From Asterella californica (Eukaryota; Streptophyta; Marchantiopsida; Marchantiales; Aytoniaceae), in assembly GCA_036924285.1 (NCBI GenBank), contig JAYKYS010000001.1:14285501-14349500 (forward strand): DNA of 64,000 nucleotides, given 5' to 3'. Below, one piece after another: positions 45,681 to 57,149 of the stretch (position 1 is its first letter; every line of letters begins with the position of its first letter). The translations under genes were made by a program, and so were the position numbers. The notes beneath the pieces were generated by a model, which saw only the letters and a program-made list of their open reading frames with translations, was not told the origin of the DNA and did not search any database.

Positions 45681-46792
45681 TTAGTACGACATGCCCATGA
45701 GGAGTTGGGACATTTTGGAGTGAAGCGTACACATAGCTTACTCCAAGGACAGTATTGGTGGCGTGGTATGCACATCGATGTGCAACAGTTGTCGCACGAT
45801 GTGTGGTTTGTGATCGAGTACGAGCATCGTTTAATGCTCCTACTCCACAGTTACACCCCTTACCGATTATGGGGTTGGGTTACCGTTGGAGTTTGGATTT
45901 TGCGGGACCCTTACCGTTGACCGTACGTCACCACCGGTATGTGTTGATGATGGTGGAGCACTTCTCCAAGTGGATTGAGTTGGTGGCATTACCAGACAAG
46001 GCGAGTGAAGGGACAGCGTATGCGTTCTTAGATCGAGTGCTGAGTCGTTTTGGAGCACCAGCTGAAGTGCTGACAGACCAAGGTACAGAGTTCCTTGGTG
46101 AGTTTCATGCCTTGTGTGATCAGGCGCTGATTGATCATCGGACTACATCTCGAGATCATCCTGAGGTGGATGGTTTGGCGGAGAGGGTAGTTCAGACGGT
46201 GAAGAGAGGATTGCGCAAGTATGGCTTGCAAAAGGGCCACTTGGGAGACTGGGATGTGCAGTTACCATGGTTGGCTATGGGTTACCGTTTCAGCCGACAA
46301 GCGTCTTTGGCTTCCTTCTCACCGTATTTTCTATTGTATGGCCGAGATCCAGATCTACCTTCGGCCATTCGTCGTGATTCTGCTGAGGTGCTGGACCTTG
46401 ATGACCCGGATATGTGGGTGAGAGCATGTTCTCAACGAGCAGAGACATTTCGGAGAGTTATGCCTATGGCATTTGAGAACCTAGTGATTGCCCAGCATAG
46501 AGACACGTTGCGATATGCGACTATCCGAGGAGGAGGTTATCGACCGTCGATTCGTAGGTTTCATCCTGGCGATTATATCTATCTACAGCAGACTGCACCG
46601 ACGACGTTGGACGTGATCGCAGGGCGCACTATTTTACGAGTGCGTGAGGTGTTACCTTCTGGAGTACTCATGTTAGAGGGCCGTGATGGTGTTGTGTGGA
46701 AGGACCATGTGCGTAATTGCGCGCCATGTCATCTTCCCAACATTGATGGTACCGTTGATCCAAGCTTAGCAGTTGTACGCGTGGGCTTGAGA
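45681..46792 (+). pseudogene. DDE integrase of the methyltransferase element
   Basis: The zinc-binding region starts in frame 3 (HAHEELGHFGVKRTH, H-H), then a one-base loss near 45,790 shifts to frame 2, where CVVCDRV supplies the C-C pair. The catalytic triad lies in RWSLDFAGPL, VLTDQGTEF and GLAERVVQ, followed by ATWETG-equivalent LPWLAMGYR and the C-terminal RRFHPGDYIYL. It continues in phase into the PHD finger. It should insert cDNA into chromosomes and make the 4-bp duplication seen at the ends. There is no chromodomain. Confidence 0.9.
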
Positions 46793-46933
46793 TGTATGTT
46801 GTGTGGGTCTGCTGGTGGAGCAGCCCGTATGTTGGTGTGTGATGGTTGTTCGAGAGGTTGGCACATGTCATGTTTGACTCCACCTCTCAGTGTAGTTCCT
46901 ACTGGACGGTGGGTTTGTCCTCGATGTATATAG
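46793..46933 (+). CDS. PHD finger at the C-terminus of the integrase
   Basis: C4HC3 zinc finger: CMLC, then about 11 residues to CDGC, then GWH, SC, 15 residues and CPRC; the stop TAG follows at 46,931. The string MLVCDGCSRGWHMSCLTPPL closely follows canonical PHD fingers, including the Trp region that in many proteins recognises the histone H3 tail. It is in phase with the integrase and occupies the position where chromoviruses carry a chromodomain, so targeting of integration through a histone mark is a plausible role (inference). The old copy also has it. Confidence 0.9.
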   Translation, partial: CMLCGSAGGAARMLVCDGCSRGWHMSCLTPPLSVVPTGRWVCPRCI

Positions 46934-47091
46934 CGGAGATAGTCGATTAGATCTTTGCGTGGTATGGATTGCAGACAGGCGACTAACGATGGGGCAATGT
47001 AGCACCCGGCCTCCTGATCCTTGCACCCATGAAGGTGTGTATCACGTAGTTGGGATATGGAGCTATCTGGAGTTAGAGGGACCTAACCGTC

Positions 47092-47214
47092 AGTTAGGGG
47101 GGCGATTGTGGTACACTTGTGTATGTGTATGACATCGTCCATATGTTATGTGTATGTGTGGTGTATCTCTGACAGCGATGTATGTTGTGTAGCGATGTGT
47201 ATGCGCACGACAGC
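47092..47214 (+). repeat. Polypurine tract and internal segment A
   Basis: GTTAGGGGGGCGA precedes A (47,106-47,212), which is nearly identical to A' at 47,508-47,615. A ends GCGCACGACA, two bases (GC) before repeat B. The purine run adjoins A, not B. Confidence 0.85.
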
Positions 47215-47615
47215 TGTCACGTCAGTTTGGGCACCTCGGCTAGGTTGACCGAGTGCGAAGTGGCGCATCCCGGTAAGGCCGTTAGTGTCGTTAGGGCGAG
47301 TTGGTGAGAGAGCCCACTAGGGATAAACTTCGCAGGTAGGGCTTGGAGGCCTTAGTTCTTTGAGTTGAGCCTTCAAGCTCCAGGCTATGGTGGATAGTCT
47401 AGTTGAATGTAACCCGGATTCTCTTCGTGCTTAGAGTGGGTTTGGCTTGACCGTTTGTGAGTAATCCTTGTTGTGGTGTTGGAGATGGTAATTTCTCTAT
47501 ACAGATTATTGTGGTACACTTGTGTATGTGTATGACATCGTCCATGTGTTATGTGTATGTGTGGTGTATCTCTGACAGCGATGTATGTTGTGTAGCGATG
47601 TGTATGCGCACGACA
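47215..47615 (+). repeat. Right terminal repeat: B followed by A'
   Basis: B is 47,215-47,507 and A' is 47,508-47,615, ending CGCACGACA just before the GATG duplication. TGTCAC at the start and GACA at the end form short inverted termini, so B-A' looks like a full 401-bp LTR, of which only B exists on the left. Confidence 0.85.
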
Positions 47616-47619
47616 GATG

Positions 47620-49640
47620 TGACATAATACAGAAACTCTTTACCATCTAATTTACTTTTTATATCGATCAGTACAGATCTAGAAAGATAACATTCGACCT
47701 CTATCTCGACGCTCCATTTCATCACATTCAAAAAGTGAACACCTAGAGATTGGAAAATCTTTAATTATCTAATCTTTAATTTATTATCTAACCTTTTTGC
47801 TCGAAGGGTTAGATAATAGATTAAATGTACACCGTATTAGTATACAAATAGCGATTAGACCTTGGACTTGTACTTTTTGAAGCTAGACGGTGTAGTCATG
47901 CTTATGGGTTGTGTCGTTCTTTCTTCTATCACTTTCCTCAGTTAATATTTAATATTTATCTAAATTTTAAACTTAACTGTTAGTTTATTTTAAAATTTTA
48001 TATACTATTTTTCTATTTTTTTATAAATATAAATATAATATAATATCAACTAAGGTTAATCTATTCAAGAAACTTTATGTGTATTACGTAAATCCAGAAC
48101 TTATTCCAGCCATAACTGAAACCAATCTACATCAAAAGTTATGTCTTTATACTTCACTCACTAACACAACATTTTTTACTATTTAATTTATTGTCTATCA
48201 TTCCAACGGGAAGGTTAGGTGATAATTTAAATCTTTATCACGGTGCCTTTGACTCTACAAGAATAAATCAATAATTAATTTTTTCAAATATATTTTAATT
48301 TTAGATTTATTTGATTATACTTGATAAATGAGTAAGATACCTGACGAGAAGATTGAATGATAGATCATATACATAGTATGAATCAATGTCTTGAGAACAT
48401 ACAGAAATCCGAAGACATGGAGAAGTATATCATGAGGTCAAAAGAAACACACATATCTAACGAAGAGATAAACATCACATCATTACCCAAAGTGCGCAGA
48501 TGATCGAGCAAATCGAATGATAAAAAATAGACATAATATGAATCAACATCTCGATAACACACAGAAGTAAGACAACACAAAAGTCCGAAACATGGACAAG
48601 TTCGATATTTCTTTTGTGAGAAAACATTGATTCTATTATATTAAGATCATAGAGATATCCTTATCTAACTAGAGGATAAACATCGCAAAATTATCCAAGG
48701 TGTGCATAAGAAATAATGTTGTAATGTATACAGAGGAAATAAACATCACAACATTATCTAAGATGTGCAGACGATCGAAACAAAGAGATAATGTTGTAAT
48801 CTATGCTGACGATAGAGCAGAAAAGATAATGCTATAATTTATGCAAAACATTACTTAAGGTGTGCAGATGATCGAACATTTTTGCTGATGAGAAATCAAT
48901 ATTAAAATTCTCAAACCGGGTTAAACAGAATATAACCTCGTATTCAACTCCCAATCAGGAGATCCGGACCTGAAAACTCGTGGAAAGAATATATTACGAG
49001 GTTAAACAGAATATAACCTCGTATTTCTCACCCTTCCGTGATGGTCGGAAGGGTGAGAAATTCAACTAGTACCCCTTGAGCTAATGCTGGGGTAATTTTT
49101 CAAACAAAAAGTTAATAATTCAACAACCAATTTAGCGAAATACTATTTAGTCAAGACGGTGGCGCATCCGATAACGTACCTGCTCTCATCTGGCGTTTAG
49201 CAGAATATAACTCCCACTACAGCGTAGAACGGCTGGAGCTGCCGTGGATGAGGATGATGCAAAATTGACAAACAGTTTCTCTGACAATATCACCTTCGGT
49301 TCCAGTCGACTGCAGTTATTAGTGCAATATCATCAACTTCATCACGTTGGGGAGCAGATTTCGGAGAAACTGGAACGTGGCGACTTGAGTATCCCACGGA
49401 AGGATCGCCTTGACTAACTACTCCTTGGCGCACTGGAAAGAGGAAAGCGAAAGCGAAAAGCTCAGGCAACCGTCGAAAGCACAGTTTAGCGTTGTACTGT
49501 ACAGTAGAGTTTTTGAAATCACATCAATCAGAAAGCTGAATCTGCCTATCCTTACTATGTCTGGACGGGGTACGTTTCCTTGTGTTTGAGTAATATTAAG
49601 GCGCGGCCGCGCGCTCCTCCTCCCAGGCGCTGCACTCTTG
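47620..49640. other. AT-rich spacer upstream of the transporter gene
   Basis: No gene. It contains a small hairpin around 47,785-47,823 (TTATTATCTAACC and GGTTAGATAATA) and the hairpins at 48,920-49,061. Confidence 0.6.
48920..49061. repeat. Direct repeat and tandem hairpins upstream of the transporter gene
   Basis: GGTTAAACAGAATATAACCT occurs twice (about 48,923 and 49,002) and is itself partly self-complementary (GAGGTTA with TAACCTC). Right after the second copy, ATTTCTCACCCTTCCG (49,023-49,038) pairs perfectly with CGGAAGGGTGAGAAAT (49,046-49,061) over a 7-base loop. Confidence 0.8.
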
Positions 49641-49700
49641 TTGTCCTCATACTGCAGTCCGCGCAGTGAGCTCGAGCTGAGCTCACGTTTGCTTGCCGCT

Positions 49701-52700
49701 ATGGCGGCAACATCCAGAGTTCTCGTCAGAGCTCCCACTTTCGCTCCTCCTCCTGCGTTGGAGGTCCACAGAAACGGGCGAGCGCATGGACCTGGATTTG
49801 GTGGTGAGATTCACTTAGAACGGATGAAGACTTATCACGCGTAGAATTGTAGGAATTCATCACGGTCTTTGTGGTTGGAATTCTGTCTCATTGTCGGGAG
49901 TAAGTAGAGGAAATTTAATGAATTTCTTTGCGGATTAAGGATTGCTTTACGTACGCAGACAGGATACAAGCATGCACAACTGGAGCTCGAGTGGCGAGCA
50001 GGCGGCAGCTGGAGCAGCTGAGCTGGAAGACGAATCCTGCAAACACGTGCTTGGATTTTGCGTCTGGAGGTTTAGCTGCAGAAATCCCACCGAACAGGTA
50101 CACGAAATGTTGCTTGCGCTTCGCTGCGTAGTTGAATGGTGGCGCATTGTCAGTAGCATAATTCAGCTATTTTCCCCAGAGCTGATGGCTTCATGATATC
50201 TAATTATGCCCCTCCCCTCTTTTCCTGTCCTGCACTACTAGAGGAAGAAACCGGTTGAGAGGACACGCGGCCGATGTTGAAGTGAAATTGGCTGAGGAAA
50301 ATTCAACGTGGCTCAAGAGGAAGTGGAAGTCAGTCGACTGCGTGGAGGTAAGACACACGTTGGTCGCTTTCTCCCTCGGCTGGAATATTATCAGGAGGGA
50401 ACTTTATCAGCGCAATGTGGCTAGAATTCAGGTGGCTGATTGGTCAGGAAGAATAACATTGATCCATAAGGCTTATTATTGGGGTTTCCTTCTCAGGAAT
50501 CGCCTCTGCAGCACGCATCAAAAAATAATGCACAGATTCTTCCGCAAGATAGGTACAGTCGGGATGACTTTCTACCCTGGACCAGAAAAGGGTTGGAGTC
50601 GATCTCATATTTATTCCAGCAGTTACCGGCCAGTTGGAAAGAGGGAGACAGATTCTCTACTGTTGGAAAACTAGCGGTGATAGCCTCATTAGCTGGACTA
50701 CCCTGCCTGGCTTGCTCCCCTGCCTGGGGAGCAGTTAACGAAATTGCTAAAGCAAATGTGGATTCAGGCTTCTTCGGTGACCTTGATGATATCCAGAACG
50801 GCTTTGCGTCGGTAAGTGAAATTGCTGACTTCAGCATCATCCATTTTAGTTTTAAAAATGCAGGCATTTCGGTTACTTGCTATGTTTCCTTATTGCCATT
50901 AACTGTAACCACCGACAGAGTTTTGGTTACAGAGATTATGCCCTTGGAATATTGTTCCTTGCTCACCTACCGAACCTTAAAAAACTCTCAGACTCCGTGC
51001 TGTCTAAATACTCCATTCGCGTTCTGGTGAAGCTCTTATATCTCATCTCCACTACCCCTGATAGCGATCTTGCATTAGATGTACGTCTAGCAACTGCATT
51101 ATCGCAGAAACTTCCGGTTTCAGCGAGAATCAACCCTACACTCCCCGTCTATCGTTACTCCAACTCGCCTTCCCTGAGAGAACAGCAAACTTCTCATCTC
51201 GGCCTTGTTTCTGGGAACCTAGATCTACTCGATCTCCCTCATCTACTACATTCACCATCAATCACAAAATGCATTCCTCCGACCCTCAAGCAAGCTATCC
51301 CGGTCCCCTTACTCGTACGGAAATATATTGCGACTTGCGGATGTAAGTATTTTAACTATAGTCAAGTAGGTAGAATACTCAGCGCGTCTGCATTACAGAA
51401 CATCTTTCCTCTCCAAGCCACTGTCACAAGTTTTATGCGTTTATTTATTCAGCGATCATAAGCATGTAATTACCGCTGATATCAGTATTCCGCCTACTAC
51501 AACCCTCAATGAAAGGTACTAAATTCAGGTCTACCTATCTTCAGTCTTCTTCCATGCCGGAAGCCATCTTCAATTTTCTCCAGGAGGAATTCTTCGGTAC
51601 AGTGGGAATACTCGACAGATGGTACTTTACCATCATGAAAACTCGTGAGTAGCGGTTTCTTCAGTCAGATAGGAGGGAAAATAAGCTTGAACAGCCCCTC
51701 TCCTGGGACTTAAGAACGTCTCTATTTCGGCTTTAGATTCTCAGTCCTCTTAAGAGATAGTTGCGTCATCTCTAACATGGACAAAGCTGCTAACAGTTTT
51801 GTGTTCAACTAACTTTACAGAACGAACTCACTTTCTTGACGGGCACTTATGCGACAGTAAACATTCCTCAAACAGAGATATTAGCTCAATTTCTTCTTCC
51901 TGCAGAAACATGTCTTTCACCCAACACCCTCTCTAAAAAAACTGCCATGCTTGTGCGCTGCCTGGGAATTCCACAAACAACCTGCTCATTACCTACAGCT
52001 GCGTCAGTGACGTTTGTGCAACAGACTGTTTGGGTACTCTTCTGCTTGGCTGGTTCATTTCACTCGTCACTTTCTGCTGCTTTTACTGGTTGTTCTTGGA
52101 ATCATGTACACTAACTCTCTTCTGTGCGGTTTTGTAATCCCATTCTTTATTCGCTATTGAGGCTCCTTATTTATTTCACTCTTGCTGTATTCTAGTCCAG
52201 GATTCAGGTTTTGCTGTACTTTAGTCCAAGATTTCAGTTCTGCATTAGATTCTTCATTCGCTTCGATCAGCTTGCACTGCATACGGTTCATGTCACTACA
52301 TTGCATTTACATAGACTCGCATTGCATCTTCTATGTTGGCTATATTGCACTCTATATCTCGGGGGAATCAATTCTGGAAAATGTGCTTCGCATTACACGT
52401 TCTCGTCGGCACACCCGTTCGGTTACAAACATTTGATAACTCCAGACTGCAAGTTAGCGCACATTCTGCCCCTTTTTGCTACTCAATATGTTCTTCACCG
52501 GTTAAATTGTCGGGCTACTTGAAGTGCTAGAGCGTGGTCCTTGATAAAATCTGCAATTCTCATGTACAAATTTATGTCTCTTTATTGGAAAGGCAATATG
52601 GAGATAGAAGATCGTAGTACCGGGTTCCAAATCAGTAATATTTGTATTTGTCACCCTTGCACCAAAGCCCAATGCTAAATTGTTTATGGGTTGGTCCATG

Positions 52701-55411
52701 CTCTGTTTTCTACCGTTGCAGTCTCTTTTGTTGATATTCTTCTCCGAGATTGGAGATAAAACTTTCTTCATTGCTGTGAGTTCCCTCTACTGGACCCATC
52801 AGACACTTACTTGGAGGTTTTCTTACCATTTGAAATAGTGAGTAGGAATATAAGGAGATTCTACATGAATCATCGAGTTGAAGTGCTGCCGTGTTCGCTA
52901 GAAAGACAGTCACATTGGGTTCGTTCATCTTCTACAATTAGTGAAGAATCTAAACTTTGTCTTGGATTGCAAGTGCTGCTTTGAGAATTCCGGAAGCTGC
53001 AAAACGGATAATTTTCTGCTCTCATAAACAATGAAGGATTACTGGTTTACCAAAGTTTGGGCTGTTTGAGCAGGCACTCCTGGCAACGCGTAAACCTGGC
53101 ATTGCTGTCTTCTCTGGGACTTTTGGTGCACTAGCGTACTGATCTCCACACCCATGTCAACACATCTTCCTTTTACTTGCTATATGGCTTACTAAATGAA
53201 GTCGCACAAGAGTGAGTCAAGACGTGCAGTGCAGTAGTTTTGTGCGAACAAGATCTGGTATCGTGATCGAGTAGATTCTGGGTGGTGTTCTGTGTCTACT
53301 AAAGGATTTTCGTTTTGTGTTTTGAAGGGAAAAACGTTTCCTAATTGTTTTCCGTAGTTAACAGCGAGAGGTTATGGGAGATCTGGTGGATTTATAATAA
53401 GACGAACGAAGTGGAAGATTAAGATGGAAGTAGAACTTTGTGGTCTCAACTGGCAAGTCCCTCTGTTGCAGATAGCAGACCTACAGCCTCGTAGTTGTAT
53501 CCTACTGATGTGTGTCAATATATACAATCATTTGTGTATATTTGCAGGGTTATGACTCTGATCACAGTAGTACTTGGGCGTGCGTTTCACTACATCGATG
53601 AACTTCTACCAAGGTTTGGTCATCTTTCTGGATCAAATTCTGCTCGGTTTTGAGTTTATTCTGGAAGTGATGATTCGAGTTCTGAAACTCCACTCTGTGT
53701 TTAAAATAGAAGTAATAACCAACCAGCTAAACAGAACCAACTTCACTGAGAGTTTCATCATATGCTCTTTAATAGTCTGAGCTGTCTAGGTGAACCCAAA
53801 CTAAGTCTCTATTTGCATCTCAAGATAAAACGTGTTAAAAGCTATGGACATTTCAGTTGACTTGACTACTTATAACGTTGACGTGTTGTAGTCTCGGAGA
53901 CACGAGAATTCCGTGGGACGATCTTGCAGCCGTAATTCTTTTGGTAAGAAGCTGAAAACATCCCAAACTCCGGAGAATGTTCACTTTAATGCCCTCATCT
54001 CGGGGGGAGATGGTGAAAGAGATTGTTCTCATATTTTGTCCTGCTTGTTTCCAGGTATATTTTGGTGTGTCCACATTGATTGAAGCAGCCTCGATGGAGG
54101 AATCAAAACAGGACGAAGAACAACAAGAGGTATTTATTATCAGGGCTTCTTGGTGGATCGAGATTTGGTGCTTTGTAAGGGATCATGTAGATTTACTTGT
54201 TATCTTGCCCGATACTGGGTCTGCGCTCATATCCCAGATGTGCCAACTTTACTGGACTGGAGTAATAGTTTTTTTCACTGAAACACTGAGATCAGCGCTG
54301 CTTGACGAGTTCTCTGTCACAGGTTGAGCGAACCAGTTACCATCACTAGGGTCCTGTTTGCATCTGCTTCTGTGAAGCTAATCTCAACAAAGCGCGCACA
54401 CTATTCCACCTCTTAACATTTCCAAGCCCCCCACTTTCCTCTCCTTATCTGCAAAGTGGAGCAATGAATGGTGCAAAAGAGAAATAGCAAATCTTCCGTA
54501 GTGTAATTCATACTTAGTTCATCACAGGATACTGGAAGGAAAAATCAGCAAGCATTGACGGATTTTTTGAGAACGAAGTGTAACTTGGTTCAGCAGGATC
54601 TCAACTAGTATTTCATCAAAGAGAGTCTACTGTACAGGAACCAAGTTTGTTAGGCGTAGTTTTCTGATTACTTCTCGCACAGGCTGAGTTGGCCATTGCA
54701 GGTGTAGGAGTAAGTGGGGCAGTGGCTGCCACGGTGGCGACCACGTTTGCTCTTGTGTTTGTAGCTGAATGGGGTGACAAGTCATTCTTTTCCACAATAG
54801 GTGGGTTCCTAGTTTCAGTCAAGACTTTAGTGTTGGCCTCCTCAGCAACAATATGCGTGTTTCATCATTTGGCAGTTGATGTCACCTTCATTCTGCCCTC
54901 TTTATGTTATCTAATTTGTCTTGCAAATGGCCACAGCTTTAGCTGCTGCATCATCTCCCGTTGGAGTTGTGGCGGGTGCTATCGTAGGGCACGGTGCTGC
55001 AACTCTGGTAGGTCTTTCTTCCTCGATTCTGACGTTTAAATCAAACTAGTGGGTCAGCTGTTCAAAATATGCGTTCAACTATTCAAACTCCTTGTAGGAG
55101 GGCTCATACTGGTATGGTGCTTGTTCCCTGCAGTTGGCTGTGCTGGGAGGCTCGTTTCTAGCCAACTACGTTTCGGAAAAGGTACGTAAGATAAAGCTTC
55201 CTGTCTACTGGACTCTAGTTTGAAAGCGTTTGCCTGCATTGGCTCTTAGAGGGGAACTTCTTGATCATCTGTAAGAGGAGGAAACTTATTGTTTCCATGT
55301 TTTCTTTATTCTGAGGTTCTTCTATTGGTACTTGAACAGGTGATTGCCTATGTTGGGGGGGCCCTCTTCCTAGTGTTTGCCGGGATTACCCTCGTCGAGA
55401 CTGTCAGTTAG
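49701..55411 (+). CDS. PAM71: Chloroplast PAM71/GDT1-family (UPF0016) cation transporter, 13 exons
   Basis: Exons read by GT-AG sites and phase: 49,701-49,803; 49,959-50,097; 50,242-50,347; 50,497-50,811; 52,722-52,775; 53,074-53,135; 53,548-53,613; 53,892-53,943; 54,055-54,129; 54,683-54,800; 54,937-55,007; 55,134-55,181; 55,340-55,411. They sum to 1,281 bases, 426 residues plus stop, without a frame break. The N-terminus (about 200 residues) is Ser/Arg/Ala-rich, fitting a chloroplast transit peptide. Two family motifs E-x-G-D-K-(T/S) occur: SEIGDKTFF (residues about 229-237) and AEWGDKSFF (about 352-360), each within hydrophobic segments. In plants this family moves Mn2+ (or Ca2+) across thylakoid membranes for photosystem II. 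The two motifs and GHGAATLLAVLGG favour PAM71 over its envelope paralogue CMT1. Exons 1-3 are the least certain. Confidence 0.88.
50812..52721 (+). other. Intron 4 of the PAM71-like gene (1.9 kb)
   Basis: By far the longest intron. It has GT and AG borders and lies between the codons for GFAS and SLLLIFF. A 194-codon frame (50,877-51,461) has no recognised motif. A near-duplicate of about 28 bases (TTCTAGTCCAGGATTCAGG and TTTAGTCCAAGATTTCAG) lies around 52,190-52,240. Confidence 0.6.
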
Positions 55412-57100
55412 GAAACTTGTACGCCGGACGATTTTGCAAATTCATTCCGGGTTACATAATGTGACCCGTGTAATCTACAACACTTCATTGCTTCTCTTGA
55501 ATTCAGATTCCACGGCCTCATGCCTCTCCAGTTTCCTTGGCACATATTCAATTGGCTCTAATGCTGTCGTTCTTGCCTTCTATTTATTCTTTACCAATCT
55601 GACCTCAACGTTACAGTGTTTGTACGAAGTAATGTTTGTACGAAATGCATATTACATAAATCTTGGTACATGAGAAAAGCAGTTTCTGGAGAAACAAGAA
55701 CTTTCCCTACACACTTAGATAACCTCCAAATGTTTCTGAATATTCGAATTCATATTAAGTTTGTTGCTTAGCGTGCCAGAGCGGACTGGAGCTGAACCAC
55801 AACACCATCCTGCGTGTTTTTACTGTGAGCGTCACAGCTAAACGAATCCATGTAGTCAGTGGTTGTTTTCTTGCTTTTTCTTGCTGTCTTGTCTGGGCGC
55901 GTCGACAGACTTGCTACAGTTTTGACATCTGCTACTGCATACGACAGGGATGTCCGAATGCGGCCAGATTTTCCAGTTTACGATGGAATCAACTGCCGCC
56001 TGAGACGTGCATACGTTCGAACACAGTTTTGTGACACATTTTCTCATTGCCTTGCTCTCCCTGCCTTGCGAGGTGGGGACACACGCATGAATCATATTCT
56101 GCCGAGGACCTCCTCTTCCTTCGCCTTTCTGGCCACAAGGCCTATCACCCCGCAAGAGAGGTGCACCTGAACTTCCGTACCTACAGGTGAGATGTAAGGG
56201 AATCGTACTTTATCTAAGCAAGTTCGTAGGTCGTGGATGAACGAGAATTGGCGTCGTCTGGAAAAAAGATTTTCTCAGTAGAAGCAAAAGCTAGAAAACT
56301 TATATGTCTCGGACACCTTCCTGTAACCTTCCGCAGCAAACTAAATCCCAGCTGGAGGCGTTCGAACGAAATGAGGACAAGGACTCGTTCAATCACTCGC
56401 TCTACAGAACTCGCAGTTTGGGTCAAGGACCCAAGGGTAGGGTCCCAACAAGATTAGTTGACTCAGCTGGACATGCGAACTAAAGATCCCGAAGCGCACT
56501 TCGCAAGAGCAATGAATAAGATCCTAAAGATCTACCAGCACCAGTGCCTACAGGCATATATCAGAAGTAAGCGTAGGGAACATGGAACACTCCTGATCTA
56601 CCAATTCCAGTGCGTAGAGGCATACCTCAGACGTAAGCGTAGGAGAACATGAAACACTCCTGATTGAGCCTTGCACTCATGGCAAATTTGTTCTACTCCC
56701 TACGGTAATGAGCTTGTATCACAAATTGCGTCACTTCATGACTGAGGCAGGCTCTCTGTGCAGTAAATGTAATCGGCAAAGTTTGTGCTTCCCATCTGGT
56801 TTTCGAATGAGCATCGAGTTGGGCGGTTCTTATAACTTACCAGCTTTAAAATGCCCAGCGGTGTAATCGCGAAGCTCATACAATGAGTACCGTTTCCATG
56901 TTCACGAACCAATATTCTAAGACAAATATGCATGCTGGATTAACTTCTGGGAATTTTTGGTCGCTGGTTATTGTCGGGGAAATATATAAGTGTGTAGCCT
57001 TTCTCCAACAAGCCGTGCTGCAGTTTAGCTAAAGAGATCACGTCGGGATGATAAGTTGACAGGGATCTCAACAAGAACAGTAGACGACAGATGACATTGT
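55412..57100. other. Downstream region, no gene recognised
   Basis: Contains the 3' untranslated part of the transporter gene (limit unknown), several short frames without motifs, and the tandem duplication at 56,529-56,661. Confidence 0.45.
56529..56661. repeat. Tandem duplication of a 66-bp unit
   Basis: The unit starting GATCTACCAGCACCAGTGCC is repeated at 56,595 with substitutions (GATCTACCAATTCCAGTGCG) and a one-base indel; both contain GTAAGCGTAGG and end in ACACTCCT. Confidence 0.85.
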
Positions 57101-57149
57101 TCTTAGTCACAAAAGATTTGTCGAGATTCTAGCGCTGTAGGGTCCTTAG

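Larger units (their letters stand above)
37669..47615 (+). mobile_element. Ty3-like element encoding a DNA methyltransferase and a PHD finger (9.95 kb)
   Basis: The element runs from TGTCACG to CGCACGACA and is flanked by perfect GATG duplications (37,665-37,668; 47,616-47,619). Order: repeat B, 1.7-kb leader, Gag, protease, linker, C5-methyltransferase, RT, RNase H, DDE integrase, PHD finger, polypurine tract, A, B, A'. The coding sequence runs in three frames: frame 1 to about 43,090, frame 3 to about 45,790, frame 2 to 46,933. In-frame stops lie at 41,980, 42,694, 43,806, 45,447 and 45,678. The B copies differ at about 9 positions in 289, so the insertion is fairly old. Probably inactive, but every domain is legible. 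Confidence 0.9.

Noticed and set aside
45680..46933. Chromodomain at the integrase C-terminus
   Set aside because: The C-terminal residues form a C4HC3 zinc pattern, not the aromatic-rich chromodomain fold.
47092..47615. Reading A-B-A' as one LTR starting after the polypurine tract
   Set aside because: The target duplication GATG and the left ends of both copies place the element start at B, not A.
37669..47615. DIRS/Ngaro-type element with tyrosine recombinase
   Set aside because: The end layout is similar, but the coding region has a clear DDE integrase and Ty3-type RT, no recombinase motif, and a 4-bp target duplication.
49418..49738. 106-codon minus-strand frame over exon 1 of the transporter
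   Set aside because: Antisense shadow of the first exon and promoter, with no motif.
55825..56170. Overlapping frames downstream of the transporter
   Set aside because: No motif; both strands are equally open, as expected by chance.
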